Origin: Cellvibrio sp. KY-GH-1
GTDB taxonomy: Bacteria > Pseudomonadota > Gammaproteobacteria > Pseudomonadales > Cellvibrionaceae
DNA length: 64,000 bases
Assembly (NCBI RefSeq): GCF_008806975.1
Contig: NZ_CP031728.1
Span: 3,183,501 to 3,247,500, forward strand
Reading direction: 5' to 3'
Both the position numbers and the translations under genes were made by a program. Within the stretch, counting starts at the first letter, position 1. Each line of letters starts with the position of its first letter. This document shows, piece by piece, positions 43,647 through 53,474 of this stretch. The notes beneath the pieces were generated by a model that did no database searches, was not told the origin of the DNA, and saw only the letters and a program-made list of their open reading frames with translations.

Positions 43647-46637
43647 ATGAGGCAGTTAGACATGAAAAGAAAAGTTCTCTCAGTAGCTATTGCTACGGTT
43701 GTAGGGACCTTGACATCAAGTGCAGTACTTGCACAAGACAACTCCGTTGAAGAAGTTGTTGTGACCGGTATTCGCGGCTCTCTTGAGCGCTCCATGGACG
43801 TCAAACGCGAATCTTCAGGCGTAGTAGATGCGATATCTGCTGAAGACATGGGTAAGTTTCCTGACACCAACCTTGCAGAATCACTTCAGCGCATCACAGG
43901 CGTGTCTATTAACCGCCAAAACGGTGAAGGCTCCCGAGTCACCGTCCGTGGATTTGGCCCAGACTTCAATCTGGTAACCTTAAACAATCGCTATATGCCT
44001 GCCGCTGCTACAGACCGCAATGTAAACAGTTCCCGTGCATTCAACTTTAACGAAATCGCTGCAGAAGCAGTTTCAGGGGTAGAGGTTTACAAAACAGCAA
44101 AAGCTAATGTTGCATCAGGTGGTATAGGTGCAACTATCAACATCAAAACCGCGAAACCATTTGACCTCAACGAGACCAAAGCGGTAGTTTCTTTTAAGGG
44201 TGTTGCAGATACTGTAGAAGAGGGAGACTCCATTACTCCTGAATTATCAGGAATTTTCAGCACTAAATTTGCTGATGACAAAGTGGGCGTATTAATAAAT
44301 GCGTCCTATCAAGAGCGCGACAACAGAGAGCAAATCAGCGCAACAGACGGCTGGCTTCCAAGCTCATTAAATGGAATTCCAGCGGCAAATCTGGATTTAT
44401 CTGCGACCCAAGGTAATGCAGACTGGTCTGGCTCCACCTGGATGCCCCAAAATTACAATGTGGATATCTCTGATCACGAACGTAAGCGCTTGAATGCTCA
44501 AGGTGTTGTCCAATTTGCAGCCACTGACACGGTAACAGCTACTCTCGATTACACTATGTCTCATTTCGAAGATGACATTAATCGCAACCAATTAGGGATT
44601 TGGTTTAATGGTGGTGCCGGTGTAACCGGCAAGGTTGACGAGAATGGCACTTTAACTTCCTTTACTCAGACAAACTCCAATACCGACTTCTTCGGCTATA
44701 CAGATCACATTGAAACAGAAAATGAATCAGTTGGCTTCAATCTCGAGTGGCAGACTACAGATAGCCTGAATCTGAACCTTGATATCCACTCATCTGAATC
44801 GGTTGCTCAACCAGATAGAGATGCCAATGAACAATTTGTTATTTCTGGCCAACCCGGCGTAACTGCAATCACCATGGATTATGGTAACGGCAAAGATCTT
44901 CCTGGAATGGTAATCAATGACACCAACTATCGCGATGGCAGTAGAACACTTCCCGATGGAACTCCCATTACCGGGGGCATATATGATCTCGCATCAGTTA
45001 GCTCATTATTTGTTGCCGCGAATGCCACTTACCAAAAAACAGAAGTTGATCAAGTTCAATTGAATGGCGTTTGGGATAATGCTAGCGACGACGCTTTGAA
45101 AAAAGTGGGCTTTGGCTTGGGTCACGTTGATTATACAACCAATACCCAACGCCGCCAAAGCCAGAGAAGTACCGGTTATTACGGAGGCTTCCCATTTGAA
45201 CCCGTTGGCAATATTGATACTAGCTATTGGAAAGCTGTTGATATTTCAGGTTTGCTGGACGGATTTAGCGGCACTGAAAATTTGCCATCGCAATTATATA
45301 GCTATGATGTTAAGCGACATATTGCAGACTTAGAAAGTCTTTATGATCCTCTACGCGGTCAAAACCATCCCGCATATGGTGATCTTGTCATTGATAATTA
45401 TCTAACTACATTGACAGATGCAGATCTTAAGCAAGATCACATAATCAATGAAAAGACCACCTCAGCCTATGTTCAGTTAGATTTCGAATCTGAATTTAAC
45501 GGTATGCCATTAAATACCGTCGCGGGTGTTCGATACGAGCACACCGAAGTAAATGCGTCCAGCTTGGTGCCAAATTACACTAATATGCGCTGGAATTCTG
45601 GCAATGAAATGAGCATGGTTAGGGAAGATACCAAGTTCTACTCAGATGTAGACAGTGAGTATGATGTTTTCTTGCCAAACCTCGATGTAAGCTTGGAGTT
45701 CGTTGAAGATTTAGTGGGTCGTTTCAGCTATGGCAAGTCACTCTCTCGCCCAGATTTGAACGCCATGCGCGAAACCTTTACACCAGGTGAGACAAAAGCA
45801 TTTACCAATCTCACTGCAAACAAAGGCAACTCTGCCCTGCTACCTTACCTTGCTCAAAACCTGGATCTTAGCTTGGAGTGGTACTATGCTGATTCAAGCT
45901 ATGCATCTGCTGGTTATTATAGAAAAATCGTTGATAATTTTATTGTAACCCGCGAAGAAATTGTCACTATTCCAGGTGTGCGCAATCCGGCTAATGGTCC
46001 ACGTGCAGCAGAAGCGATTGCACAAGTAACTGCGGCAGGCGGTGACCCAACTGACCAAGCTCAAGTACTCGCACAGGTACAAGCAAATGACGTTGCTTCG
46101 GGCGGATCAGGTATCATCGTTGGTAACTCAGATGACCCATTGGCTGAATTTAGAACCACTCTGCCAAAAAATGAAGAGTCAGCAACTATTGATGGCTGGG
46201 AATTCAACATTCAACATGTGTTCGGCGAATCTGGTTTTGGAGCATCTGCAAACTACACCTTGGTAAACGGTGATGTTGAATACGATGTAAATAAACTTGG
46301 AGAAGCATTCGCGCTAACAGGCCTAAGTGATTCAGCAAACCTTTCTGGTTTTTATGAAAATCACGGAATCCAAGTTCGCCTTGCTTATAACTGGCGCGAT
46401 GAGTTCCTAGCAGGCATAGGTCAACTTCGTGTTGCAAATGAGCCAACCTTTGTTGAAGAGTATGGCCAATGGGATCTTAATGTTAGTTATGAGATCAATG
46501 AAATGTTTACCGTGTTCGTTGAAGGGCTAAACATTACTGACGAAGTCCAACGTGCTCATGGGCGCTGGGAGAATCAGTTAGTTTTTGCTCGCCAATATGG
46601 TCCTCGTTACAACATTGGTGTTCGTGCAACATTCTAA
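43647..46637 (+). CDS. TonB-dependent receptor (Caulobacter type)
   Basis: This is a 996-residue outer-membrane receptor that would import oligosaccharides with energy from TonB. The signal peptide ends AVLAQDN. The TonB box region reads VEEVVVTGIRGSL, the plug domain follows (SAEDMGKFPDTNLAESLQR, VTVRGFGPDFN), and a 22-strand barrel ends in NIGVRATF with the terminal Phe needed for insertion. The layout is that of the large Caulobacter-type receptors for plant glycans. The frame is open from 43605, but ATG 43647 with AAGGGGA is the real start. It is followed by a strong terminator and then two halogenase-like genes, an association common for these receptors. The ligand is probably the product of the GH26-like enzyme upstream. 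Confidence 0.9.
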   Translation: MRQLDMKRKVLSVAIATVVGTLTSSAVLAQDNSVEEVVVTGIRGSLERSMDVKRESSGVVDAISAEDMGKFPDTNLAESLQRITGVSINRQNGEGSRVTVRGFGPDFNLVTLNNRYMPAAATDRNVNSSRAFNFNEIAAEAVSGVEVYKTAKANVASGGIGATINIKTAKPFDLNETKAVVSFKGVADTVEEGDSITPELSGIFSTKFADDKVGVLINASYQERDNREQISATDGWLPSSLNGIPAANLDLSATQGNADWSGSTWMPQNYNVDISDHERKRLNAQGVVQFAATDTVTATLDYTMSHFEDDINRNQLGIWFNGGAGVTGKVDENGTLTSFTQTNSNTDFFGYTDHIETENESVGFNLEWQTTDSLNLNLDIHSSESVAQPDRDANEQFVISGQPGVTAITMDYGNGKDLPGMVINDTNYRDGSRTLPDGTPITGGIYDLASVSSLFVAANATYQKTEVDQVQLNGVWDNASDDALKKVGFGLGHVDYTTNTQRRQSQRSTGYYGGFPFEPVGNIDTSYWKAVDISGLLDGFSGTENLPSQLYSYDVKRHIADLESLYDPLRGQNHPAYGDLVIDNYLTTLTDADLKQDHIINEKTTSAYVQLDFESEFNGMPLNTVAGVRYEHTEVNASSLVPNYTNMRWNSGNEMSMVREDTKFYSDVDSEYDVFLPNLDVSLEFVEDLVGRFSYGKSLSRPDLNAMRETFTPGETKAFTNLTANKGNSALLPYLAQNLDLSLEWYYADSSYASAGYYRKIVDNFIVTREEIVTIPGVRNPANGPRAAEAIAQVTAAGGDPTDQAQVLAQVQANDVASGGSGIIVGNSDDPLAEFRTTLPKNEESATIDGWEFNIQHVFGESGFGASANYTLVNGDVEYDVNKLGEAFALTGLSDSANLSGFYENHGIQVRLAYNWRDEFLAGIGQLRVANEPTFVEEYGQWDLNVSYEINEMFTVFVEGLNITDEVQRAHGRWENQLVFARQYGPRYNIGVRATF

Positions 46638-46655
46638 TTTGTGAGAGCCGCCAAA

Positions 46656-46685
46656 AAGGGTCGCCTATATGGCGACCCTTTTTTA
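46656..46685 (+). terminator. Intrinsic terminator after the TonB receptor
   Basis: The 10-bp stem AAGGGTCGCC/GGCGACCCTT with a 5-base loop ends in six T. It limits read-through from the receptor into the halogenase-like genes, which start 30 bp later. Confidence 0.9.
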
Positions 46686-46714
46686 TAGATATTATCCGAG
46701 AGAACGTTCAGAAA

Positions 46715-48274
46715 ATGAAAAATATTAAAAACATTGTAATTGCAGGAGGTGGATCAGCTGGATGGCTAGCTGCGGCGATGCTGGCGGCGGAATATCACAA
46801 TTCGCAGTCACAAATTAAAATTACGCTCATCGAGTCTGATCGGATAGGTACCATAGGTGTAGGAGAAGGAACATGGCCCACCATGCGCACCACACTAAAG
46901 AAAATTGGAATTTCAGAAAAAGATTTTTTACTCACCTGTGATGCATCTTTTAAGCAAGGCTCAAAATTTATTAATTGGAGATCAACCGATAAGGGCGACT
47001 TTTTTTATCAACCATTTGAACCTCCAATTGGCTTTCCTTACGTAAATATTGCTCATAACTGGATAAAAGAAAAAGAGCAGGGACTGTCAACATCCTTCTC
47101 TAAATCTGTTTGCTTTCAAGAGGCAATATCAGAATTGCATTTAGCACCGAAAACCCCTCACACTCCCGATTATGATGCAGTTGCTAATTATGCATATCAC
47201 CTAGATGCATCCAAATTTGTCGCCATGTTAGCCAAACATTCCATTAATGTTTTTGGAGTCATGCGAATTGAAGGCGAGATAAATAAAGTAAATGTAGACA
47301 AGGAAGGTTTTATAGAATCATTAAGCCTTAATGATGGTAGCCGTATAGAAGGTGATCTTTTTATTGATTGCACAGGATTAAAATCCCTTTTATTAGGTGA
47401 TGCACTTGACGTTAAATTTACAAGTAAAAAGGACATATTATTTACAGACTCTGCCATAGCAGTTCAAGCACCTTATGAAAACGAAGATCAGGTGATTCCC
47501 TCACCAACACTATCCACTGCACAAACTCAAGGATGGATATGGGATATCAGCTTGTATTCACGCAGAGGAATTGGTCACGTATTCTCTTCTGCTCACTCAA
47601 CAGAAACACAGGCTCTGGACAATTTAGCCAACTATCTACATAAAAATAATGGCAAAAATGTAGACATTTCATCGGCAAAAACAATTAAATTTAGCCCTGG
47701 ACACCGAAAATTCTTCTGGAAAAATAATTGCGTTGCTATTGGCATGGCATCAGGTTTTCTCGAGCCCCTGGAAGCATCAGCGCTTGCCATGGTTGAATAT
47801 TCAGCCAACCTTATTATTAAAAAACTCCCTGGATCAAAAGAAGCCTTACATGGAGCAGCAAAAAGCTTCAATAAAGAAATGCAATATCATTGGGAAAAAG
47901 TGATAGAGTTTTTAAAGCTGCATTATTTATTGAGCAAAAGAACAGACAGTGATTTTTGGAATGACAACCGCAATCTTCAAAGCATTCCAGATAGCCTTCA
48001 GAATTTCCTGGAAGAATTGAGATATAGGGTTATCGATTTTGATGAGCTTTCTCATGCAAATGAAGTCTTTCCTGCCATTGGCTATCAATACGTTATTTAC
48101 GGCATGGACTTTTTACCCGTTAAAGAAAGGCAGGTACGCAATAGCTATATAAATTTTGATGCAAGCAGACTCTTTCAGCAAAATGCTGCCAATAAATCAG
48201 CAGCAACTGAAAAATTGCCCAGCAATCGCCAATACCTTAACTGGCTACGCCAAAAAAAGATGACAACAGAATGA
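46715..48274 (+). CDS. Flavin-dependent tryptophan-halogenase-like protein 1
   Basis: This is a 519-residue flavoprotein of the tryptophan halogenase family (PF04820). The FADH2-binding motif GGGSAGWLAA is at residues 11-20 and the halogenase Lys is kept as Lys 80 in CDASFKQG. The second family motif, normally WxWxIP, reads WIWDIS (about 273), and EPLEST-like reads EPLEAS. The Pro change and the setting argue against classical tryptophan chlorination. Members next to TonB-dependent receptors in glycan loci form a separate group of unknown reaction. The gene overlaps its paralogue by ATGA, so the two are translated together and may form a heteromer. No flavin reductase gene is nearby. Confidence 0.82.
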   Translation: MKNIKNIVIAGGGSAGWLAAAMLAAEYHNSQSQIKITLIESDRIGTIGVGEGTWPTMRTTLKKIGISEKDFLLTCDASFKQGSKFINWRSTDKGDFFYQPFEPPIGFPYVNIAHNWIKEKEQGLSTSFSKSVCFQEAISELHLAPKTPHTPDYDAVANYAYHLDASKFVAMLAKHSINVFGVMRIEGEINKVNVDKEGFIESLSLNDGSRIEGDLFIDCTGLKSLLLGDALDVKFTSKKDILFTDSAIAVQAPYENEDQVIPSPTLSTAQTQGWIWDISLYSRRGIGHVFSSAHSTETQALDNLANYLHKNNGKNVDISSAKTIKFSPGHRKFFWKNNCVAIGMASGFLEPLEASALAMVEYSANLIIKKLPGSKEALHGAAKSFNKEMQYHWEKVIEFLKLHYLLSKRTDSDFWNDNRNLQSIPDSLQNFLEELRYRVIDFDELSHANEVFPAIGYQYVIYGMDFLPVKERQVRNSYINFDASRLFQQNAANKSAATEKLPSNRQYLNWLRQKKMTTE

Positions 48275-49824
48275 GCGCTTCTAAAATCGATATTCTAATT
48301 ATTGGCGGAGGCACGGCTGGCTGGCTGGCTGCAGGTATACTTGCGGCCGAACTGAAAAAGAACTCAAGCGGTCAGATTACTCTAGTAGAATCGCCAAATA
48401 TTAGCACCATAGGTGTTGGGGAAGGCACTTGGCCAACAATGCGCGACACCCTCAGAAAAATAGGAGTTTCAGAAATTGATTTCCTAGTAGAATGTGACGC
48501 GTCTTACAAACAAGGAACTCAGTTTGTTAATTGGAAAGATAACACTGAGAGCGATAACTATTACCACCCATTCGCTGTACCGAATGGTTATTTCGACGCG
48601 AACCTATATGCCTACTGGAATGAAAAACAAAAAAATATAGATTTTGCCAGTGCCTTTGCAACCCAACCTAAAGTTTGCCACGCCCATAAAGCTCCCAAAC
48701 AACTATCAACACCCGAATTTGCTGCCGTCAATAATTATGGCTATCACCTTGATGCAGGAAAATTTTCAGCCTTTTTAAAAAAACATTGCGTTGAGAAATT
48801 GGGCGTCAAGTATATTGCCGACACCATAACAGACATAATAAGTGATCAAGAAGACTATATACACGCAGTACAGACAACCCAAAATGGCCAATTAAAAGCT
48901 GATTTATTTATTGATTGCTCCGGAACCCACGGGGTGTTAATTAAACAGCACTTTAAAATTCCCTTTATTGATAAATCTGATGTGCTTTTTAATGATCGGG
49001 CAATAGCCGTCCAAGTTGGCTACCCTAACTCCACCTATCCCATAGAATCAGCAACCATTTCCACTGCACAAAAATCCGGGTGGATATGGGACATAGGACT
49101 ATCCTCACGCAGGGGGATTGGCTTTGTATACTCCAGCCAACACACTAACCAGCAAGCCGCTGAAGAAACGCTTCTGAACTACCTGCTAAAAAGTGGTAGT
49201 GAAAAAAACATAATTACAGAACCACGCACGATAAAAATATTACCAGGATTTCATCAACAATTCTGGCATAAAAACTGTGTCGCTATTGGTATGTCAGCTG
49301 GGTTTATTGAGCCGCTTGAAGCTTCTGCATTAGTATTGGTTGAATTGGCAGCTGGCATGATACGAGAAGAATTGCCAACAACCAGAGAAACTATGGCAAT
49401 AGTAGCTAAACGCTTTAATAATACATTTCTGTACCGCTGGGAAAGAATAATCGACTTCCTAAAACTACACTATATTCTCAGCCAAAGACGCGACTCAGAC
49501 TATTGGATTGATCAGCAAGACAAATCCCATCAATCTGATCAGCTGCAGGAATTGTTAAAACTATGGGAGTTTCGTTCACCATCAAAAAATGACTTCCCTC
49601 AAATTCAGGAAATTTTTCCATCGGCCAGCTATCAATATATTTTGTATGGTATGGGCTATAAAACCACTTCAAAAAACATCCTGAATGATAAAAAATCCTT
49701 GGCAACGGCTGAAAAGTATTTTTTTGGAAATAGAAAACTAACCGAATTGCATTTATCCGGCCTACCCACAAATCGGGAATTACTGCAAAAATTGAAAGAA
49801 AGATACTCGTGCAATATTAAATAG
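48271..49824 (+). CDS. Flavin-dependent tryptophan-halogenase-like protein 2
   Basis: This is a 517-residue paralogue of the preceding gene. It has the flavin motif GGGTAGWLAAGI, the candidate catalytic Lys in CDASYKQGTQF, the motif WIWDIG in place of WxWxIP (about 270) and EPLEAS near residue 350. The two copies are similar throughout, including SRRGIG and the RWERIIDFLKLHY region. They are a tandem duplication, but an old one, since many positions differ. Having both kept and coupled by a 4-base overlap suggests distinct roles or a complex. The substrate could be a peptide, a phenolic or a glycan-linked aromatic; sequence alone does not decide. Confidence 0.82.
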   Translation: MSASKIDILIIGGGTAGWLAAGILAAELKKNSSGQITLVESPNISTIGVGEGTWPTMRDTLRKIGVSEIDFLVECDASYKQGTQFVNWKDNTESDNYYHPFAVPNGYFDANLYAYWNEKQKNIDFASAFATQPKVCHAHKAPKQLSTPEFAAVNNYGYHLDAGKFSAFLKKHCVEKLGVKYIADTITDIISDQEDYIHAVQTTQNGQLKADLFIDCSGTHGVLIKQHFKIPFIDKSDVLFNDRAIAVQVGYPNSTYPIESATISTAQKSGWIWDIGLSSRRGIGFVYSSQHTNQQAAEETLLNYLLKSGSEKNIITEPRTIKILPGFHQQFWHKNCVAIGMSAGFIEPLEASALVLVELAAGMIREELPTTRETMAIVAKRFNNTFLYRWERIIDFLKLHYILSQRRDSDYWIDQQDKSHQSDQLQELLKLWEFRSPSKNDFPQIQEIFPSASYQYILYGMGYKTTSKNILNDKKSLATAEKYFFGNRKLTELHLSGLPTNRELLQKLKERYSCNIK

Positions 49825-49842
49825 TATTGAAAAGTGAATTTT

Positions 49843-51375
49843 ATGAATCTACTGTTCCGTTATTTTCCTACAGGTTTTTTCTTGTTTATTGCAATTACTT
49901 TTGTATTTAGTTCAGCCAACGCTACCCCCACCAAAGAAGAAAAACTGGAGCAAGTAAAAAAACATGTCGCTCAATACTGTGGTTCATGCCACAAAGTTCC
50001 TCCGCCTGGCATATTACCTAAAAAGGATTGGCCCAGGGTTGTAAAACTAATGGCTGAGTTGGCTCAAGAAAGAACAGGCGTAGAGTTTATCCCCAAATTA
50101 ATCATTCAGGATATAACCGCATTTTATTATGGCAGCAGCCCCGAGAAGCTTCCCACATTAGCCTACAACAATCGCATCTCCCCCTTAACATTCACGCCCT
50201 CCGGCATTGGAATAAAGTCCAAATTTCCACTTGTCGTAAAAATTCAGCCGGTTAATTTGGGAATTAATAAAGGCACAGAGTTTCTGATCTGCGACGGGGA
50301 GAAAAATCAGATCCAACTTTTAAGCAAAAATAATAATGGTTGGAATGAAAAAGTTTTAGCTGAAATACCTATTCCGGTAAATACCCATGCTATTGACTAT
50401 GATCACGATGGAGACATGGATATTTTGGTATCCGCTTTGGGGCACTACCCCCCCTCTGATGTATTGGCAGGAAAAATTATTCTTCTGGAACAAACAAAGC
50501 ATGGAGTATTCGATAAAAAAGTCATTTTAGAGAATATTGGTAGAGTCGTTGATGCTCAAGCTGTAGATATAGATGGAGATAAGGATCTAGACATAGTCAC
50601 AGCAATCTTTGGCGGCCGTAATGTTGGTGAGGTCGCATGGCTAGAAAACATGGGCAATGGCACACACCAAAAACATACAATAATAAAAATTCCCGGAGCC
50701 CTAAATGCAACGCCTGTTGATTTAAATGGCGACGGTCATATGGACTTGGTAAGTTTATTTACCCAAGAAAATGAAGCATTTATTGCGTCTATAAATGATG
50801 GCAAAGGAAATTTTAAACCTGTTAAATTGGCCCAAGCACCTCATCCCATGTTTGGTTCCACCAGCATGTCCCTTATCGATATAGACAGGGATAGAGATCT
50901 AGATATTTTATTCACCAATGGAGACAATTTCGATTTGCAAGAAGATCCAAAGCCCTATCATGGGGTTCAATGGTTGGAGAACAAAGGAAATTTGCAGTTT
51001 GCATTTAGAGACATTGGACGATTTTATGGTGCGGTTAATGCAAAAGGCGGTGACATCGATGGAGACGGAGACATAGACATAGTCGCCAGCAGTTGGTCGA
51101 ATTACTGGGAGGACGAAAAGCGCCAAAGCATCATGTGGTATGAAAATATAGGGCAAGAAAAGTTTATAGCTCATGATCTTGTCAACCGCCCAATCAGCGT
51201 AGTTCCAATCGAGCTTTATGATTTGGATGGGGATAATCATCCCGAAATAATCGCCGGAGTTTTTCGGGCAACCGCGCTAACTGAATTAGTAAAAGGAAAC
51301 CCTGCAAAAAAGAGCGCGGCAGCTGTGGACCGAATACTCAGCATAAAAGTTACTTCTCAACTCATATTGCAATAA
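49843..51375 (+). CDS. Secreted c-type cytochrome fused to FG-GAP/VCBS repeats
   Basis: This is a 510-residue exported protein. The signal peptide (FFLFIAITFVFSSANA) is followed by one heme c site, CGSCH (about 47-51), in a short cytochrome-like domain. The rest (about 110-490) is a beta-propeller of FG-GAP/VCBS repeats marked by Ca-binding DxDxDG loops: DYDHDGDMDI, DIDGDKDLDI, DLNGDGHMDL, DIDRDRDLDI, DIDGDGDIDI and DLDGDNHPEI. A GTG 9 bases upstream is possible, but ATG 49843 gives a cleaner leader. It follows the halogenase-like pair by 18 bp in the same operon. A heme/propeller protein could pass electrons in the periplasm or bind a polymer; a partnership with the flavoproteins or with the di-heme enzyme at 29759 is speculative. 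Confidence 0.72.
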   Translation: MNLLFRYFPTGFFLFIAITFVFSSANATPTKEEKLEQVKKHVAQYCGSCHKVPPPGILPKKDWPRVVKLMAELAQERTGVEFIPKLIIQDITAFYYGSSPEKLPTLAYNNRISPLTFTPSGIGIKSKFPLVVKIQPVNLGINKGTEFLICDGEKNQIQLLSKNNNGWNEKVLAEIPIPVNTHAIDYDHDGDMDILVSALGHYPPSDVLAGKIILLEQTKHGVFDKKVILENIGRVVDAQAVDIDGDKDLDIVTAIFGGRNVGEVAWLENMGNGTHQKHTIIKIPGALNATPVDLNGDGHMDLVSLFTQENEAFIASINDGKGNFKPVKLAQAPHPMFGSTSMSLIDIDRDRDLDILFTNGDNFDLQEDPKPYHGVQWLENKGNLQFAFRDIGRFYGAVNAKGGDIDGDGDIDIVASSWSNYWEDEKRQSIMWYENIGQEKFIAHDLVNRPISVVPIELYDLDGDNHPEIIAGVFRATALTELVKGNPAKKSAAAVDRILSIKVTSQLILQ

Positions 51376-51822
51376 TTTGCTCAAATAAGTGGTTATTGTT
51401 TAGTTTTTGTCACAAAATCATCAACTTTACGAGGAGCGATTGGAGTGTCTTAACTGATATATCTCGCTCATGAAAATTTGAGATTCATACCAAGTTTGAT
51501 CTTCCTGAGCTTTAAACCAAGACGCTTTCTGAATGGCAGCATCATTACAACTGACAACGAGCATATGGACCGTTCAAAGGTAAAACGCCGATGGAGTGTT
51601 TGTGATCATCTTGACCAAATTCCAATTTGGGAGGATGGGAGTCAAGAGTACGAGCAGGATGAATACAGGGTGCGGCTCTCCAACTATCAACGAAACTGAC
51701 AGTTGAGAAAGTTGGAACAATCTCTAGTGGTCGCCTATTGGAATCGTTTGAATATGAACCGACAAAACCAAGTATTTCCTAAAAATTGTTTTGAGAACTG
51801 CATATGTCAGTAAAAATTAGAA
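51376..51822. other. Region between the two glycan loci
   Basis: No confident gene. A rightward frame (ATG 51565; TTG at 51478) ends at 51699 and encodes a charged 44-residue peptide (MDRSKVKRRWSVCDHLDQIP) without a clear ribosome site. It may be the end of a decayed gene. This stretch marks the boundary between the halogenase operon and the mannan operon, which run toward each other. Confidence 0.35.
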
Positions 51823-53211
51823 TTAATTTCCGGTGCGCCTTATATTAAGTTCAGCATTGACTTTGATCATAAAGTCATCTTTTAACCGATAGAAACCCAT
51901 GCATATACCAGAAATCAGTGCGCCAGCAGCCGGGATAAAGCTAACCATATAACGCAGCCCCTCCTTCGCTAGTTCGCTTTGTTCGGCGTTTGCTACATAG
52001 CCAACATAAGCAAGTGTCCACCCAGTGAGCGTACCGCCTAAAGTCCAACCCATCTTTTGAGCAAAAGAAGATGATGAAAATATTAATCCGGTTGCCCGAC
52101 GTCCCGTACTGTATTCAGAGAAATCTGCGATATCCGCATACATAGACCAAATCAAAGGAAAGACAATACCTGCACAGGTACTGATCAGTACTTGTAACAA
52201 CAAAATAAACCCAAGTTGATCAACAGTTAAAAAATAAAATACGTAACTTAAAATGGCAGCCATAAACATAGCGTACATAAAAGTATTACGCTTCCCAATT
52301 CGCTTGGAAATGGGTTGAGCAAGTACAACACCAATAATGTTTGATGCTTGCCCTAAAACCAAATAAACAGTAGTCAATCCAAAGTTTAAACCAAACAAAC
52401 TCCATTCTGGAGACTCGATGTAATATTTGAAGTAGTAAACTGAAGCACCATCACGCATGCTATTGAAAATTAGTGTTGAGAGGACAGCGCCCAATAAAAT
52501 AAACCAAGGCTTGTTGTTAGCCAAATTAGAAAAATCTTGTTTTAAATTTGTTTTTTGGGCGGCCGGTGGTGAGATACGCTCCTTGGTCCATGCAAAAGTA
52601 AAATAAAACAATATCGCTGCAATGACTCCGTAAACAAGCATTGTCAACGCCCACCCCGTTTGCGGATCTGCTACAGCCCCAAGATGACTAAAGAAATTGG
52701 TTAGTGGATCAACCATGATGAATGCAAAAATGCTACCGGCAAAAGCAAATACCATCCTAAATGATGCCAGCTGAGTTCTATCGTCACCATTAGAAGACAT
52801 CACGCCCAATAGAGAAGCATAGGGCACGTTGACAGCGGTATATGCCATCATCATTAACGTGTAAGTGACGTAAGCATAAATTAGTTTTGCATCTTGAGAC
52901 CAAGATGGAGTAATAAATGTTAAGACCCCAATCGCGGCAAACGGAATTGCCCCCCATAAAAGATATGGTCGAAATTTTCCCCATTTACTATTAGTTCTAT
53001 CTGCAATGATACCCATTATCGGATCATTAGCTGTATCCCAGATACGAGTCAATAAGAACATGGTGCCAACCGCAGCTGCAGAAATACCGAATACATCGGT
53101 GTAAAAAATCATCAGATAAACTGAAAACATTTTCCAGAACATAGATGATGCGAAGTCACCAAATCCATACCCAATTTTTTCTTTTATTTTTACCTGTTGT
53201 GGTTCGTTCAT
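51823..53211 (-). CDS. GPH-family (MelB-like) sugar:cation symporter
   Basis: This is a 462-residue inner-membrane symporter of the glycoside-pentoside-hexuronide family. It has 12 hydrophobic spans and the family marks KIGYGFGDFASSMFW at the start, DPIMGIIADRTNSKWGKFRP in the 2-3 loop (cation-binding Asp) and PYASLLGVMSS. The start MNEPQQ at 53211 is preferred over an upstream in-frame codon; no strong ribosome site is visible for either. It is the last gene of the operon GH130, epimerase, transporter, and so probably carries mannobiose or short mannan oligomers into the cytoplasm. It is separated from the epimerase by 263 bp, of which 144 bp are an 8-bp tandem repeat. Confidence 0.85.
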   Translation of the reverse strand: MNEPQQVKIKEKIGYGFGDFASSMFWKMFSVYLMIFYTDVFGISAAAVGTMFLLTRIWDTANDPIMGIIADRTNSKWGKFRPYLLWGAIPFAAIGVLTFITPSWSQDAKLIYAYVTYTLMMMAYTAVNVPYASLLGVMSSNGDDRTQLASFRMVFAFAGSIFAFIMVDPLTNFFSHLGAVADPQTGWALTMLVYGVIAAILFYFTFAWTKERISPPAAQKTNLKQDFSNLANNKPWFILLGAVLSTLIFNSMRDGASVYYFKYYIESPEWSLFGLNFGLTTVYLVLGQASNIIGVVLAQPISKRIGKRNTFMYAMFMAAILSYVFYFLTVDQLGFILLLQVLISTCAGIVFPLIWSMYADIADFSEYSTGRRATGLIFSSSSFAQKMGWTLGGTLTGWTLAYVGYVANAEQSELAKEGLRYMVSFIPAAGALISGICMGFYRLKDDFMIKVNAELNIRRTGN

Positions 53212-53248
53212 ATAGGATATAGCCACTCATATAGATGAAAATAGTTAA

Positions 53249-53392
53249 TACCGAAATACCGAAATACTGAAATACTGAAATACTGAAATACTGAAATACT
53301 GAAATACTGAAATACTGAAATACTGAAATACTGAAATACTGAAATACTGAAATACTGAAATACTGAAATACTGAAATACTGAAATACTGAAA
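53249..53392 (-). repeat. 18-copy 8-bp tandem repeat upstream of the transporter
   Basis: Two copies of TACCGAAA followed by sixteen perfect copies of TACTGAAA make a 144-bp array, 38 bp before the transporter start. On the coding strand each unit reads TTTCAGTA. Perfect arrays of this length change copy number by slippage. The array lies between two genes of one operon. A leftward open frame from 53468, just after the epimerase stop, runs through it and ends at 53208, overlapping the transporter ATG. Because 8 is not a multiple of 3, each gain or loss changes which frame exits toward the transporter. Confidence 0.92.
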
Positions 53393-53474
53393 TATTTTCA
53401 CAGCATCCGTTTACATTAGCTAGCCAGTAGCTCTGCAATTTCACACAGAAATCACTAACACACTCCAAATTACG

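Noticed and set aside
46715..49824. Halogenase genes as part of a natural-product cluster
   Set aside because: There are no synthase, tailoring or flavin reductase genes around. The neighbours are a TonB receptor and glycan enzymes.
51478..51699. 73-codon frame starting with TTG
   Set aside because: It has a weak start, no recognisable domain and no partner genes. At most it is a gene remnant.
53249..53392. Possible CRISPR array
   Set aside because: The units are perfect 8-bp tandem copies with no spacers, and no cas genes are present.
53156..53468. Two frames encoding VFQYFSIS-type repeats as proteins
   Set aside because: They are translations of the 8-bp array in different frames. They are mentioned only for their possible regulatory effect.
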